This document shows positions 16,740 through 26,507 of a DNA stretch of 64,000 nucleotides, piece after piece. The notes beneath the pieces are model-generated. The model did not search any database and was not told the DNA's origin. It saw only the letters and a program-made list of their open reading frames with translations. The translations under genes and the position numbers were made by a program. This DNA comes from Pseudomonadota bacterium (GTDB taxonomy: Bacteria; Pseudomonadota; Gammaproteobacteria; Burkholderiales; Rhodocyclaceae). Location of the stretch: contig JAFEDK010000023.1 of assembly GCA_018241665.1 (NCBI GenBank), forward strand, positions 62,001-126,000, written 5' to 3'. The first letter of the stretch is position 1. Each line of letters opens with the position of its first letter.

Positions 16740-18104
16740 ATGACCACGACTTCCACAAACCTGCGCCGCTGGGGCCTGGCCTGCCTGATCGCCAGCCTGT
16801 TCGCCGCCGCGCCGGCCTTCGCTGAGAGCGAGATCGACACGCTCAAGCGCGAACTGGCCGAACAGCGCCAGCTGATCCAGCAACTGCTCAAGAACCAGGA
16901 AGAACAGAGGAAGACCGAGATCCAGACCGGCGGCCCGGCCCGTGGCGCCGGCCTGCAGATGGGTGTGCCGACCGGCCCGTCCGGCACGCTGACGATCTAC
17001 GGTGTCGCCGACGTCAGCGCCTCGACGGTGAACAGCGGCTTCGGCCAGAAGTCCACCATCGGCTCCGGCGGCATGTCCTCGTCGCGGATCGGCTTCAAGG
17101 GTGAGAAGGAACTGGGCGACGAGATCAAGGCGGTGTACCTGATGGAAGCCGGTTTGTTGTTCGACACCGGCTCCGTCGGCACCGGCGCGATCACGCCGGG
17201 CATCAACAACACCGCGGTGTCCAGCGGCGGCCAGACCAGCAACGGCAGCCAGATCTTCTCGCGGCAGATCTACGCCGGTCTGGCGACCCGTTTCGGCACG
17301 CTCACCGCCGGCCGCCAGTACGCCGGTTCCTACACGTCCTCGGTGATGTCCTCAGCGATGGGCGCCGGTTTCTTTGGCTCCTCCGCCGGCCTGCTGCCGG
17401 TGATCGGCGGCATGCCGACGCGGCTCAACAACTCCCTCGTCTACGCCTCACCGAAGGTCGCCGGCTTCTCTGGCCAGCTGACCCTGAGCAGCGGCAGCGA
17501 GAACAACGTGAACATGGTGACGCCGGTCGCTGCCGGTTCGACGACCGTGACCACCGACAAGGCCGGTCGCGGCGGTGATCTGGCGCTGTACTACAGCGCC
17601 GGCCCACTCAACGCCACGGTGACGGCGTGGAACGTGGACAACGCCAGCTACGTCGCCCCGGCGACCGGCCCGCAGGAAACGGGCCTGGCCAAGCGGCGTG
17701 GCTGGCAGGTCGGCGGCAGCTACAACCTGGGTTTTGCGACCCTGTACGGCAACTACGTGGCTGGCCGCATCAGCGGCGGCAACTACGAGAACGTCACCGG
17801 CACCCTGTCCAAGGCCGAAGGCTGGAGCATCAGCGCGGGCATCCCGGTGTGGCGCGGCAAGGCGCTGGTGAGCTACAGCCAGCTCGACGACAAGTCGATC
17901 AAGAACCGGGATGCCAATCTGCTGGGGCTTGCCTACATGTACAAGCTGCAGGACAGCACGACGCTGTACGGTACCTGGGGCAAGGTCCTCAACAAGACCA
18001 ACGGTACCTACAGCCTGACCGACGGTGGCAATCTGGTCGGCACCGTGGCCAAGCCGGGTTACGACCCGAGCGGCTACATGCTCGGTGTGAACCACGTGTT
18101 CTAA
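16740..18104 (+). CDS. Gram-negative porin, copy 1
   Basis: 454 residues. A signal peptide (LACLIASLFAAAPAFA) is followed by a short heptad stretch (IDTLKRELAEQRQLIQQLL) likely to form a trimeric coiled coil, then the beta-barrel beginning GTLTIYGVADVSASTV and ending with the terminal aromatic VNHVF. It is a Neisseria-type general porin of betaproteobacteria in the outer membrane. It is nearly identical over most of its length to the porin at 39854, which sits at the end of the paa operon. ATG 16740 follows GGAGGAGC. It probably lets aromatic and alicyclic acids cross the outer membrane. Confidence 0.92.
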   Translation: MTTTSTNLRRWGLACLIASLFAAAPAFAESEIDTLKRELAEQRQLIQQLLKNQEEQRKTEIQTGGPARGAGLQMGVPTGPSGTLTIYGVADVSASTVNSGFGQKSTIGSGGMSSSRIGFKGEKELGDEIKAVYLMEAGLLFDTGSVGTGAITPGINNTAVSSGGQTSNGSQIFSRQIYAGLATRFGTLTAGRQYAGSYTSSVMSSAMGAGFFGSSAGLLPVIGGMPTRLNNSLVYASPKVAGFSGQLTLSSGSENNVNMVTPVAAGSTTVTTDKAGRGGDLALYYSAGPLNATVTAWNVDNASYVAPATGPQETGLAKRRGWQVGGSYNLGFATLYGNYVAGRISGGNYENVTGTLSKAEGWSISAGIPVWRGKALVSYSQLDDKSIKNRDANLLGLAYMYKLQDSTTLYGTWGKVLNKTNGTYSLTDGGNLVGTVAKPGYDPSGYMLGVNHVF

Positions 18105-18220
18105 GCCAGGCTGCGCGGTCCGGACCTGTGCTTGAAGCAGCGCTGGTCCGGACTCCTCAGACAAGCTGGGGCTGCGGGCCGTCTTTTTCAATCGTGGAGG
18201 CGAGCGTGCCCGGTTTTCCG

Positions 18221-19018
18221 CTACATCCCCAGGTACGCGCTGCGCACCTGTTCGTTGCCGATCAGCTCCGTGCCGCTGCCTTCGAGTGCGACTGTGCCGG
18301 TTTCCAGCACATAGCCCCGGTCGGCCAGGGCCAGGGCGGCGAAGGCGTTCTGCTCGGCCAGCACGATGCTCATGCCTTCGGCCTTGAGGGCCTTGACCAC
18401 GGCGAAGACCTCTTCCACCAGCAGCGGCGCGAGGCCCATCGACGGCTCGTCGAGCAGCAGCAGGCGCGGCCGGCCCATCAGCGCGCGGCCGATGGCCAGC
18501 ATCTGCTGCTGCCCGCCGGACAGGGTGCCGGCGGGCATGCGGCGCTTTTCGGCGAGCACCGGGAACAGGCCATAGACGCGCTCCAGGTCGCCGGCCACCT
18601 GCTGGCGCGGCTGGGTGTAGGCGCCGAGGCGCAGGTTGTCCTCGATGGACAGCGGCCCGAAGACCTGGCGGCCCTCGGGCGACTGGCAGATGCCGCGGCG
18701 CATGCGCTTGTCGGCGCGCAGCGTGGAGATGTCCTCGCCGTCGAAGAGGATGCGGCCGCTGCTGATCGGCTGCACGCCGGACAGGGCGCGCAGGAAGGTG
18801 GTCTTGCCGGCGCCGTTGGCGCCGACCAGGGCTACGGTTTCGCCGCGCCGCAGCTCAAGGCTGATGCCCTTGAGGGCCTGGATGCGGCCGTAGGCGCTGG
18901 TCAGCCCTTCGACGCGCAGCAGCGGCGCTGCGCCGGTGGCGGCAGGGTGATCCGAAGAGAACGGCAGCGGAGCGGACGGGGCCATGGGGGCGGCGCTGCG
19001 GGACAGGGTGATTTCCAT
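18221..19018 (-). CDS. livF: ABC transporter ATP-binding protein, LivF type
   Basis: 265 residues. Walker A is GANGAGKTTFLRAL, the signature is LSGGQQQMLAIGRAL and Walker B is LLLLDEPSMGLAP, with the LivF-style ending ALEGSGTELIGNEQVRSAYLGM. An unusually long N-terminal tail (about 30 residues, Ala/Pro rich) precedes the domain; the second Met at residue 12 is another possible start. It is the last gene of a livH-M-G-F run, 18 bases after livG. It would power uptake by a branched-chain amino acid type importer that could carry aromatic acids. Confidence 0.92.
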   Translation of the reverse strand: MEITLSRSAAPMAPSAPLPFSSDHPAATGAAPLLRVEGLTSAYGRIQALKGISLELRRGETVALVGANGAGKTTFLRALSGVQPISSGRILFDGEDISTLRADKRMRRGICQSPEGRQVFGPLSIEDNLRLGAYTQPRQQVAGDLERVYGLFPVLAEKRRMPAGTLSGGQQQMLAIGRALMGRPRLLLLDEPSMGLAPLLVEEVFAVVKALKAEGMSIVLAEQNAFAALALADRGYVLETGTVALEGSGTELIGNEQVRSAYLGM

Positions 19019-19036
19019 CGGGCGATGCTCCGGGGT

Positions 19037-19797
<761 letters not shown>

Positions 19798-19798
<1 letters not shown>

Positions 19799-20730
19799 CA
19801 CGCGCCCCTCCCGAAACGGGCGGCCAGGGTCGGGACCAGGCCGCGGGGCAGGAAGATCATGCTCAGCATCAGGATCGCGCCGAAGACCACCGTCTCCCAG
19901 CCTTCGAAGGTGGCCAGCGCCTGGGGCAGGGCGGTGAGCAGCACGGCACCGATCAGGGAGCCATACACCGAGGCCATGCCGCCGATGACGACCATCGTCA
20001 CCAGCTCGATGGAGTGGAAGAAGTCGGCCACGCCGGGCGTCACGAAGCCGATGTAATGGGCGGTCACGCTGCCCATCAGGCTGGCGAAGACTGCCGACAT
20101 CACGAAGATGGCGAGCTTGTAGCGGGCCACGTCCACGCCCACTACGCGGGCAGCCACCTCGGAGCCGTGGAGGGCGCGCAGCGCGCGGCCGAAGGGCGAG
20201 TCGATGAGGTTGAGGGAGGCCCACACGCTGACCGCCAGCAGCGCGGCGACGACCCAGTACCACTGGCGGTCGCCGCTCAGCTCGAAGCCGGCCAGGCCGA
20301 GGGCCGGCACCGGCATGCCGTCGGGGCCGCCGGTCCACGCCGCCTCGTTGCGCAGCGCGATGTTGAGGATGATGCCCAGGCCGAGGGTCGCCATCGCCAG
20401 GTAGTTGCCCTTCAGGCGGAAGATCGGGCGCGCCACCAGCGCGGCCAGCAAGCCGGCCAGCGCGGCACCGACACCCATGGCGAGCAGCGGATGCAGGTTG
20501 AAATGGGTCGGCAGCACCGCCGATGCGTAGGCGCCGATGCCGAGGAAGCCGGCGTGGCCGAGGCTGATCTGGCCGGCGAAGCCGATCAGCAGGTTGAGGC
20601 CGAGGACGATCACCGCGTTGATCGCCATGCGGATCGCCAGGTCGAGGTAGAAGCTGTTGGGCAGCACGAAGGGCAGCAGCGCGAGGATCGCGATGACGAT
20701 GTGCAGGCCGATGTAGGGAGAGGTTCGCAT
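19798..20730 (-). CDS. livM: Branched-chain amino acid type ABC permease, LivM type
   Basis: 310 residues with about eight or nine hydrophobic segments. The family marks LNLLIGFAGQISLGHAGFLGIGAYAS and the C-terminal FVTPGVADFFHSIELVTMVVIGG are present. It lies three bases after livH and overlaps livG, so translation of the set is coupled. It forms the inner-membrane channel with LivH. The cargo is not defined by sequence. Confidence 0.93.
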
Positions 20731-20733
20731 GGC

Positions 20734-21609
20734 TTACACCCGTTCGGTGAGGCGCGCGCCGAACAGGCCGCGGGGCATGAAGAAGAGGATCAGCAGGATC
20801 AGCACGAAGGGGATCGCGTCCTTGTAGGCCGACGAGATGTAGCCGGCGCCGAGGGCCTCGATGAGCCCAACCAGCAGCCCGCCGACCACTGCGCCGAGGC
20901 CGTTGCCGAGGCCGCCCAGCACCGCCGCGACGAAGCCCTTGAGGCCCAGCATCACGCCCACGTCGTAGGCGGTGAGGGTCAGCGGCGCGATGAGGATGCC
21001 GCCGAGGGCGCCCATGCCCGCCGACAGAGCGAAGCTGAGGAACAGCACGCCGTTGGTGTCGATGCCGACCAGTTGCGCCGCCATGCGGTTGCAGGCGGTG
21101 GCCAGCATGGCCTTGCCGGCCAGGCTGTAGTTGAAGAAGTACCACAGCGCGCCGACCGCGGCGGCGGTAACGCCCAGCACCCACAGGCTCTGGGGCATCA
21201 GCGTGGCGCCGAGCACGTCGATGGGCGTCTCGCCGGAGAAGGCCGGCAGGCTGAAGGTGCCCTTGCCGAAGCCGACCGCCGCCAGCCCGCGGATCACCAG
21301 CGAGGCGCCGATGGTGATGATGATCAGGCTCACCGTTTCGGCGCCTTTCACCGGCTCGATGGCCAGCTTCTCGATCAGCACGCCGACGCCGGCAGGCACC
21401 AGGATCGCCAGCAGCATGGCCGCCGGCAGCGGCAGGCCGGACTGGGCGAAGAACACCGCGAGCATGCCGCCCAGCATGATGAACTCGCCCTGGGCGAAGT
21501 TGATGACGTTGCTGGCGTTGTAGATCAGCGTGAAGCCGAGGGCCGCCAGTGCGTAGGTGGCACCGACGGTGATGCCGGAAAAAAGGAACTGCAGGAACTG
21601 GGCAAGCAT
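20734..21609 (-). CDS. livH: Branched-chain amino acid type ABC permease, LivH type
   Basis: 291 residues from ATG 21609 (MLAQFLQFLFSGITVG), preceded by GGGAGG; an in-frame start further up would add 48 residues lacking family features. TYALAALGFTLIYNASNVINFAQGEF is the LivH signature, and several membrane segments follow. First gene of livHMGF. Its upstream region carries a TTGACG/TCTAAT promoter with 17-base spacing and flanking TGATACA/TGTATCC half sites also found before the diiron gene at 26507. No substrate-binding protein gene adjoins; one lies in the paa operon at 33888. Confidence 0.92.
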   Translation of the reverse strand: MLAQFLQFLFSGITVGATYALAALGFTLIYNASNVINFAQGEFIMLGGMLAVFFAQSGLPLPAAMLLAILVPAGVGVLIEKLAIEPVKGAETVSLIIITIGASLVIRGLAAVGFGKGTFSLPAFSGETPIDVLGATLMPQSLWVLGVTAAAVGALWYFFNYSLAGKAMLATACNRMAAQLVGIDTNGVLFLSFALSAGMGALGGILIAPLTLTAYDVGVMLGLKGFVAAVLGGLGNGLGAVVGGLLVGLIEALGAGYISSAYKDAIPFVLILLILFFMPRGLFGARLTERV

Positions 21610-21732
21610 CAGCGGCGGCCTCCCGGTCGAACTGCGAAGTGTCGGACGTGCATCGGGGTCTCCTCCTTGGATGGCGCCAGCGCGGGCGCTGACGGTGTTC
21701 TGTATTTTGTAATTCGTTCTGTTTATTAGAAG

Positions 21733-21770
21733 TGATACAAAAAACAACGTCAACGAAAATTTATGTATCC
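21733..21770 (-). promoter_or_regulatory. livH promoter with TGATACA-type operator
   Basis: Half sites TGATACA (21733-21739) and TGTATCC (21764-21770) are about 31 bases apart. Between and beside them, on the minus strand, are TTGACG and, 17 bases on, TCTAAT. The same layout with a perfect palindrome occurs at 26576-26614, so one regulator may bind both. Confidence 0.6.
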
Positions 21771-21836
21771 AATTTTCGAGAAGGCGAGCGAAAGCGCTGC
21801 CGGACGAAGCGGCAGGCCTGCTTCAGGGAGAGAGGA

Positions 21837-22619
21837 TCAGAGGGTGGCGCCGAGGCGCTGGGACAGGGCGTGGGCGGCGTCGCGCAGCGCGGCGAGGGTG
21901 GGGCTGTGCTCGGTGAGGTCCATCGAGCCTTCGACGGCGACGAGGACGATGGCCAGCGTGATCTCGTTCTTGAAGTTGAAGACCGGCGCCGCGACGGCTT
22001 CGACACCGCGCAGGATGTAGTTGCCGGAGATCACCGACAGGCCGCGGGCACGGACGTCGGCGAGCAGCTGGCGCGCGTCGTCCATACTGGCGATGCCGGC
22101 CTGGCTGCGGCCGGCTTCAATCTCCCGCTGGATCAGCGGTTCGACCTGGCGCTCCGGCAGCCACGCGCAGAACACCTGGCCGACCGCGGAGCTGAGCAGG
22201 CCGAGCGTGGTACCGGTGACGACATTGACGGTGATCGGCCGGCGCGGCCGCTCCCAGCGCACCACCACTGGCCCGTTGTCGCTCCATACCGCGAGGGCGG
22301 TGGTCTCGTTGACCGCGTCGCGCAGGTCGGTGATTGCGTTGAGGCCCAGGCGGATGCGATCGATGCGGTCAAGGGCGACGAGTCCGAGGCTCAGCGCGAA
22401 GGGGCCGAGGTCGTAGCGGGAAGTCTGCGGGTCCTGCTCGACGAGGCCGCTGCGGATCAGGCTGACCAGGTAGCGGTGGGCCTTGGACGGCGGCATGCCG
22501 GCCGCCGCCGCAATGTCCTTCAGCATCATCGAGCGTTTGCCGGTGGTCATGGCCCTGAGGATGCTCATGCCCACCTCCAGGGACTGGACGCCGTGTTTCC
22601 CTTCCAGGTCTTCGCTCAT
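21837..22619 (-). CDS. IclR-family transcriptional regulator
   Basis: 260 residues from ATG 22619 (MSEDLEGKHGVQSLEVG). The helix-turn-helix segment is MLKDIAAAAGMPPSKAHRYLVSLIRSGLV, and the effector domain carries the typical GTTLGLLSSAVGQVFCAWLP. It is divergent from paaY and upstream of livHMGF on the same strand but separated from it by the liv promoter region. The gap to paaY has an AT-rich stretch with TTACA (22639) and TGTAA (22668) half sites. It could control paaY, the transporter or itself; the effector is unknown. Confidence 0.9.
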   Translation of the reverse strand: MSEDLEGKHGVQSLEVGMSILRAMTTGKRSMMLKDIAAAAGMPPSKAHRYLVSLIRSGLVEQDPQTSRYDLGPFALSLGLVALDRIDRIRLGLNAITDLRDAVNETTALAVWSDNGPVVVRWERPRRPITVNVVTGTTLGLLSSAVGQVFCAWLPERQVEPLIQREIEAGRSQAGIASMDDARQLLADVRARGLSVISGNYILRGVEAVAAPVFNFKNEITLAIVLVAVEGSMDLTEHSPTLAALRDAAHALSQRLGATL

Positions 22620-22699
22620 CGTTCGCTCGCCGAAATAATTACAAAAACACGAAAATATCGATGAAGATGTAACACAACAACCCAAAAAGGAGAACAGCA

Positions 22700-23317
22700 G
22701 TGAATTCCCTGAAAGTCTACGCCATCGACGGCATTGTGCCGGTGGTCGATCCGAGCGCCTATGTGCATCCTTCCGCAGTGCTGATCGGCGACGTGATCGT
22801 CGGCCCCGGCTGCTACGTGGGCCCGTGTGCCAGCCTGCGCGGCGACTTCGGCCGGCTGATCCTGGAGCGCGGCGCCAATCTGCAGGATACCTGCGTGATG
22901 CACGGCTTTCCCGGCACCGACACGGTGGTCGAGCAGGACGGCCACATTGGCCACGGCGCGGTGCTGCACGGCTGCCGGGTCGGGCGCAATGCGTTGGTGG
23001 GCATGAACGCGGTGATCATGGACAACGCGTCGATCGGCGAAGAAGCCATCGTCGCCGCCTCGGCCTTCGTCAAGGCCGGCATGGAGATTCCGCCGCGGAT
23101 GCTGGTGGCGGGCATGCCGGCCAAGGTCGTGCGGGCGCTGACGGAAGAGGAGATCCGCTGGAAGGGCGAAGGCACTGCCACCTACCAGGACCTGACCCGC
23201 CGTTGCCTGGCGACGATGGTGGAGACCGCGCCGCTGACGGCCGTGGAGCCGGATCGCCCGCGCATCCACATTCCGGATGTGGTGCCGCTGGTGGCCCTGC
23301 GGCAGAAGGAAGGGTGA
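22700..23317 (+). CDS. paaY: Phenylacetate pathway thioesterase PaaY (gamma-carbonic anhydrase fold)
   Basis: 205 residues from GTG 22700, preceded by AAGGAG. Left-handed beta-helix repeats run through [20 protein letters not shown] and beyond, with metal-ligand histidines in MHGF and [12 protein letters not shown]. The C-terminal extension ([12 protein letters not shown]) is typical of PaaY, not of plain gamma-carbonic anhydrases. PaaY is a hexapeptide thioesterase thought to clear dead-end CoA esters of the phenylacetate route. It is the first paa gene of the region. Confidence 0.92.
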   Translation: MNSLKVYAIDGIVPVVDPSAYVHPSAVLIGDVIVGPGCYVGPCASLRGDFGRLILERGANLQDTCVMHGFPGTDTVVEQDGHIGHGAVLHGCRVGRNALVGMNAVIMDNASIGEEAIVAASAFVKAGMEIPPRMLVAGMPAKVVRALTEEEIRWKGEGTATYQDLTRRCLATMVETAPLTAVEPDRPRIHIPDVVPLVALRQKEG

Positions 23318-23326
23318 ACGGGCCCG

Positions 23327-23647
23327 TCAGAAAGGTCCGGGCAATCCGCCCAGGCGGCCGTCTCCATAGGTGCGCAGCACCTGGGAGATGATGACCTGGT
23401 AGCCGTCGAGCCAGCGTGCCTGTTTCTCTTTGGCTTCCAGGTGAAGGGGGTGGGTGACCAGGGATTGCAGGGCCTCCAGGCTGTCCCAGTAGTACACATT
23501 GGAGACGAGGCCGGTTTGCGGATTTTCCCAGGTGGTTTCGCCGAGGTAGCCCGGAATCGTCCGGGCGGCGCTGGCGATGGCATCGTCGAGGTGGTGGAAT
23601 TCCGCGTCGAAAGGCTTTGCAGCGAAGATGAAGGTGGAGGAGTACAT
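23327..23647 (-). CDS. Small ABM-like (antibiotic biosynthesis monooxygenase) domain protein
   Basis: 106 residues from ATG 23647, which follows GGAAGGG; an in-frame start at 23665 would add six. A ferredoxin-like alpha-beta barrel of the ABM/dimeric type is suggested by VYYWDSLEALQSLVTHPLHLEAKEKQARWL, where a His is kept. Such proteins are common near paa genes in betaproteobacteria, and their function is not known. It lies downstream of paaX on the same strand and converges with paaY nine bases away. Confidence 0.75.
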   Translation of the reverse strand: MYSSTFIFAAKPFDAEFHHLDDAIASAARTIPGYLGETTWENPQTGLVSNVYYWDSLEALQSLVTHPLHLEAKEKQARWLDGYQVIISQVLRTYGDGRLGGLPGPF

Positions 23648-23753
23648 CGTTTGCGGCCCTTCCAATGAAAAAGCCGCGTATTAGACGCGCGAGGGGCGCT
23701 GCATGACAAGAGCAAATTCCGGCCGGCGGCGAGCCTTGCGTCCAAGTGCTGGC

Positions 23754-24695
23754 TCAGGCTAGTGGGTCGGCCTCGCGGAAGCGTTCGAGCAGGGTGGGCG
23801 AGGCTTCCGGTGTGTGGCCGTCGGCCAGCTGGAAATGCCGGTCCAGGTGGCGTTCGGAGGGCGTCAGCAGGCGGCGGTAGATTTCGCGGCACAGCATGCG
23901 TGCCTGTTGCCCCGGCCAGCCGGTCGGCAGCAGCACGTCGGGCAGCTCCGGGTCGCGCAGCAGCAGGCGCCGGTAATCGTGGATCAGCAGCACGCGCAGC
24001 AGGAAGGCGCTTTCGTCGTCCACCGGGTCCTGGCCGTCGCGCAGCTGGCCGAGCACCGGCTGGTAGCGGGCGACGAAGCCGGCGTACATGTCGGCCAGCT
24101 CCTGCAGGTTCCAGGCGCCGTGCACCATGTCGTGGTCGCTGGCCGAGCCGCCGAGTTGGGCGTCGGCCGCCACCAGCGGCTTGAGCTTGCCGAGCACATC
24201 GCCCAGGCCCTCGGCGATCAGCGCGTCGAAGGCGGTGGGCAGATCCGCGCCGGGGTGCACGAAGCAGTCGCCGCCGAGGGCGCCGAAGCCCTGCCAGAAC
24301 AGCGCGCGGCGCAGGTGGTCGCGCTCCTTCGGTGTCAGCTCGCTGACCGTCAGGATCAGGCGCCAGCGGCGGTCCCACAGGGGTGCGTTGGAGGCGTAGA
24401 TGTGGCGCGAGGCTTCTTCGAAGCGCCGCTGGCCGGACGGCGTCAGCAGGTAGTCGGTGCGCCGGCCTGAAGGTTCGGTGCGCAGCCATTCTTCCTTGGC
24501 GAGCCGGAACACCGAGGTGCGGATCAGCCGCTCGTTGAGCTCGATGGGTTCGAGCAGGCGGATCAGGCTGCCCAGCCAGATCCGGCCTCCCCGTGGCAGC
24601 ACCGCATCGCCGAACACGGAGATGATCAGGGAGCCAGCCTGCACGCGGCCCTGCTGGCGGAAGTCTTCGAGGCGTTGCTGGATCGGGGGGAGCAC
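23754..24695 (-). CDS. paaX: PaaX-type phenylacetyl-CoA-responsive repressor
   Basis: About 313 residues. The segment SLIISVFGDAVLPRGGRIWLGSL, then NERLIRTSVFRLAKEEWL and ALFWQGFGALGGD, follows E. coli PaaX. The N-terminal winged helix is GntR-like. The start is uncertain: GTG 24695 fits the family length, while an upstream TTG at 24776 would add 27 residues without a ribosome site. PaaX represses paa genes until phenylacetyl-CoA is present. It follows the reductase gene and probably acts on the nearby paa promoters; which inverted repeats it binds here is not established. Confidence 0.9.
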   Translation of the reverse strand: MLPPIQQRLEDFRQQGRVQAGSLIISVFGDAVLPRGGRIWLGSLIRLLEPIELNERLIRTSVFRLAKEEWLRTEPSGRRTDYLLTPSGQRRFEEASRHIYASNAPLWDRRWRLILTVSELTPKERDHLRRALFWQGFGALGGDCFVHPGADLPTAFDALIAEGLGDVLGKLKPLVAADAQLGGSASDHDMVHGAWNLQELADMYAGFVARYQPVLGQLRDGQDPVDDESAFLLRVLLIHDYRRLLLRDPELPDVLLPTGWPGQQARMLCREIYRRLLTPSERHLDRHFQLADGHTPEASPTLLERFREADPLA

Positions 24696-24792
24696 GGGAC
24701 GGGGTGGCAGATCTTCGGCGAAGCCGGGGAGTGTAGCGACTCCCTCCCGGTCTGGGTAGCGCGGCCCGCCGGGCAAGGCCGGGCCGCGGAGC

Positions 24793-25842
24793 TCAGAGGG
24801 CGAGCAGGGGGGCTAGGTCTACGTCCCCCGCCTGTTGTTGCGCGAAGAAACCTTCGCTGTGGATTTGCTCCGTCTTTGCCCCCAGCGCCCGCACGGCGGT
24901 GACGCAGCTGTCCACGAAGGCCGGGCTGCCGGCGGCGAAGACGGTGTGCCGCGACAGGTCCGGAAAACGTGCCGGCAGCACCGTGTCGATGCGGCCGTGC
25001 AGGTAGCCGGCGTGTTCCTCGCGGGTGAGCGTGAAGGCGTAGTCGAAATTGCGGTGTTTGGTGCGTCTCCAGGCCATCAGCCCGCGGCCGTACAGGTCGG
25101 CTTCGGTGCGCGCCGAGCACAGAATCGTGACCGGACGGCGGAAGCCGCGCCGCAGCGCCGCCTCGGTGAGGGCCAGGATCGGCGCCAGCCCGGTGCCGGC
25201 GGCGAGGCACAGCACCGGCGTGTCCACGCCCGGATCGCCGATGAAGGTACCGTAGGCGCCGGACAGCTTGACGCTGTCGCCGACCGCCAGCGCGTCATGG
25301 ATCCATGCGCTGGTGAGGCCATCGTCGGCACGGGCAACCTGCAGCACGATCTCCCCGTCCGGGCGCGGGGCGCCGGCGATGGAGTAGGCGCGGGCCGGGA
25401 TGCCGGCGCGCGGGTTGCCGAGGGTCACGTACTGGCCGGGCCAGTAGCGGAGCGGCTGGCCCACCGGGCGCAGGCGTAGCTCGACCACCCGCTCGGCGAC
25501 CGGGTGCTTGTCGGTGACCACGAACAGCGCGTCCTCCCGCGGCGGGAACAGTTTGGGGCGGGCGTCTTCGCTGCCCCAGTCGATGACCAGCTCGTCGGAC
25601 AGGGGCTTGGCCATGCACATCAGGCCGTAGCCCTGCCGACGCTCGTCGGCGGAGAGGGCCATGTCCAGGACCATGCCCTGATCGAACTGGCCGGACACGA
25701 CCTTGACCTTGCACTCGCCGCAGGCGCCGGCGCGGCAGTTGTTGGGCAGCGCGTAGCCGGCCTTCTCGAGGGCCATCAGCACGGTGTCGCCGTAGGCGCA
25801 ATCCACCGAGCGACCCGATGCTTGCATGATGATGCGGGACAT
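24793..25842 (-). CDS. Ferredoxin-type oxidoreductase (N-terminal 2Fe-2S, C-terminal FAD/NAD)
   Basis: 349 residues from ATG 25842 with GGAGAGG upstream. The plant-type 2Fe-2S domain is N-terminal (CRAGACGECKVKV, last Cys in LMCMA), then an FNR module with GQYVTLGNPRAG, ARAYSIAG and AAGTGLAPILAL. Domain order is the reverse of PaaE and like BenC or MmoC. It is 13 bases downstream of the broken diiron-protein gene and reads in the same direction, so it was probably that protein's electron donor. The partner is now damaged, which raises the question of whether this gene is still useful or serves another oxygenase. Confidence 0.9.
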   Translation of the reverse strand: MSRIIMQASGRSVDCAYGDTVLMALEKAGYALPNNCRAGACGECKVKVVSGQFDQGMVLDMALSADERRQGYGLMCMAKPLSDELVIDWGSEDARPKLFPPREDALFVVTDKHPVAERVVELRLRPVGQPLRYWPGQYVTLGNPRAGIPARAYSIAGAPRPDGEIVLQVARADDGLTSAWIHDALAVGDSVKLSGAYGTFIGDPGVDTPVLCLAAGTGLAPILALTEAALRRGFRRPVTILCSARTEADLYGRGLMAWRRTKHRNFDYAFTLTREEHAGYLHGRIDTVLPARFPDLSRHTVFAAGSPAFVDSCVTAVRALGAKTEQIHSEGFFAQQQAGDVDLAPLLAL

Positions 25843-25855
25843 GGCGGCCTCTCCG

Positions 25856-26507
25856 TCAGAACACCGGGATGATGTCTTCCATCTCGATGTCGCTGATCTC
25901 CTGCCCGGAGATCCCGACCTCGGGAATGGCAGGGAAGGGGATGTCGTAGCGGTCGAGCACGCCCTTCAGGTTGAGCATGGTGTTCTTCCAGTTCTGCAGC
26001 TTGGCCTCATAGGTGGGGATGCCGAAACCGGCGGCGCGGGCCACTTCCTCCGCCTCGCGCTGGTTGGCGATGAAGTCGGCCGGCAGGTCCCAGAACTCCA
26101 TCGGCGGCTCGAACAGCACGGCGGACAGGAACAGGTAGCCCGCACATGATCTCGTGGTTCTGCTCGTCGCGGGTCACCGAGAAGAAGCACTTGCGCACCG
26201 GGTCTTCCTCATGGACCTCGTAGGTCTTGACCAACGCCTCGGCAAAAACCGGCGGAGCGGAGGCGTCGAACACCGACAGCAAGCTCCACCAGTAGGCGAT
26301 GGCCTCGCGCTCCTCCCAGCTGTAGCTGTCCAGATCCAGGGTGTCCCACGGCAGCATTTCCGGGTCCCAGTTCTCGCGCAGCGAGGCTTCCCACACTTCC
26401 TGCAACTTCTTCGTATGGCTGTGCCACGACAGCGGATAGACGTTGGGCTGCGGGGTGGCCGGCGGAAATTCCATCTTGTCGGCGAAACGTTCCTTGTGAC
26501 TGCTCAT
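25856..26507 (-). pseudogene. Broken diiron (ribonucleotide-reductase-like) oxygenase gene
   Basis: A strong start (ATG 26507 after CAGGAGGAGCACG) opens a frame of 166 codons ending at 26007. Its first 123 residues look genuine, with ferritin-like helices and a metal-type TRDEQNHEIMCG. After about 26145 the sense continues in another frame: YLFLSAVLFEPPMEFWDLP, then NWKNTMLNLKGVLDRYDI, ending DIIPVF at 25856. The 652-base span is not a multiple of three. Only the first E..ExxH half of a diiron site is visible, so a stretch holding the second half also seems deleted at the same junction. A single-base sequencing error would explain the frame but not the missing half. Confidence 0.75.

Noticed and set aside
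18117..18153. Repeated GGTCCGGAC blocks after the first porin
   Set aside because: The two copies could form a weak hairpin, but the palindromic unit is short, there is no T-run, and no function could be supported.
19799..21184. N-terminal extension of livG giving 715 residues
   Set aside because: The extra part runs across livM and livH in a wrong frame. The TGATG overlap and family alignment fix the start at 19798.
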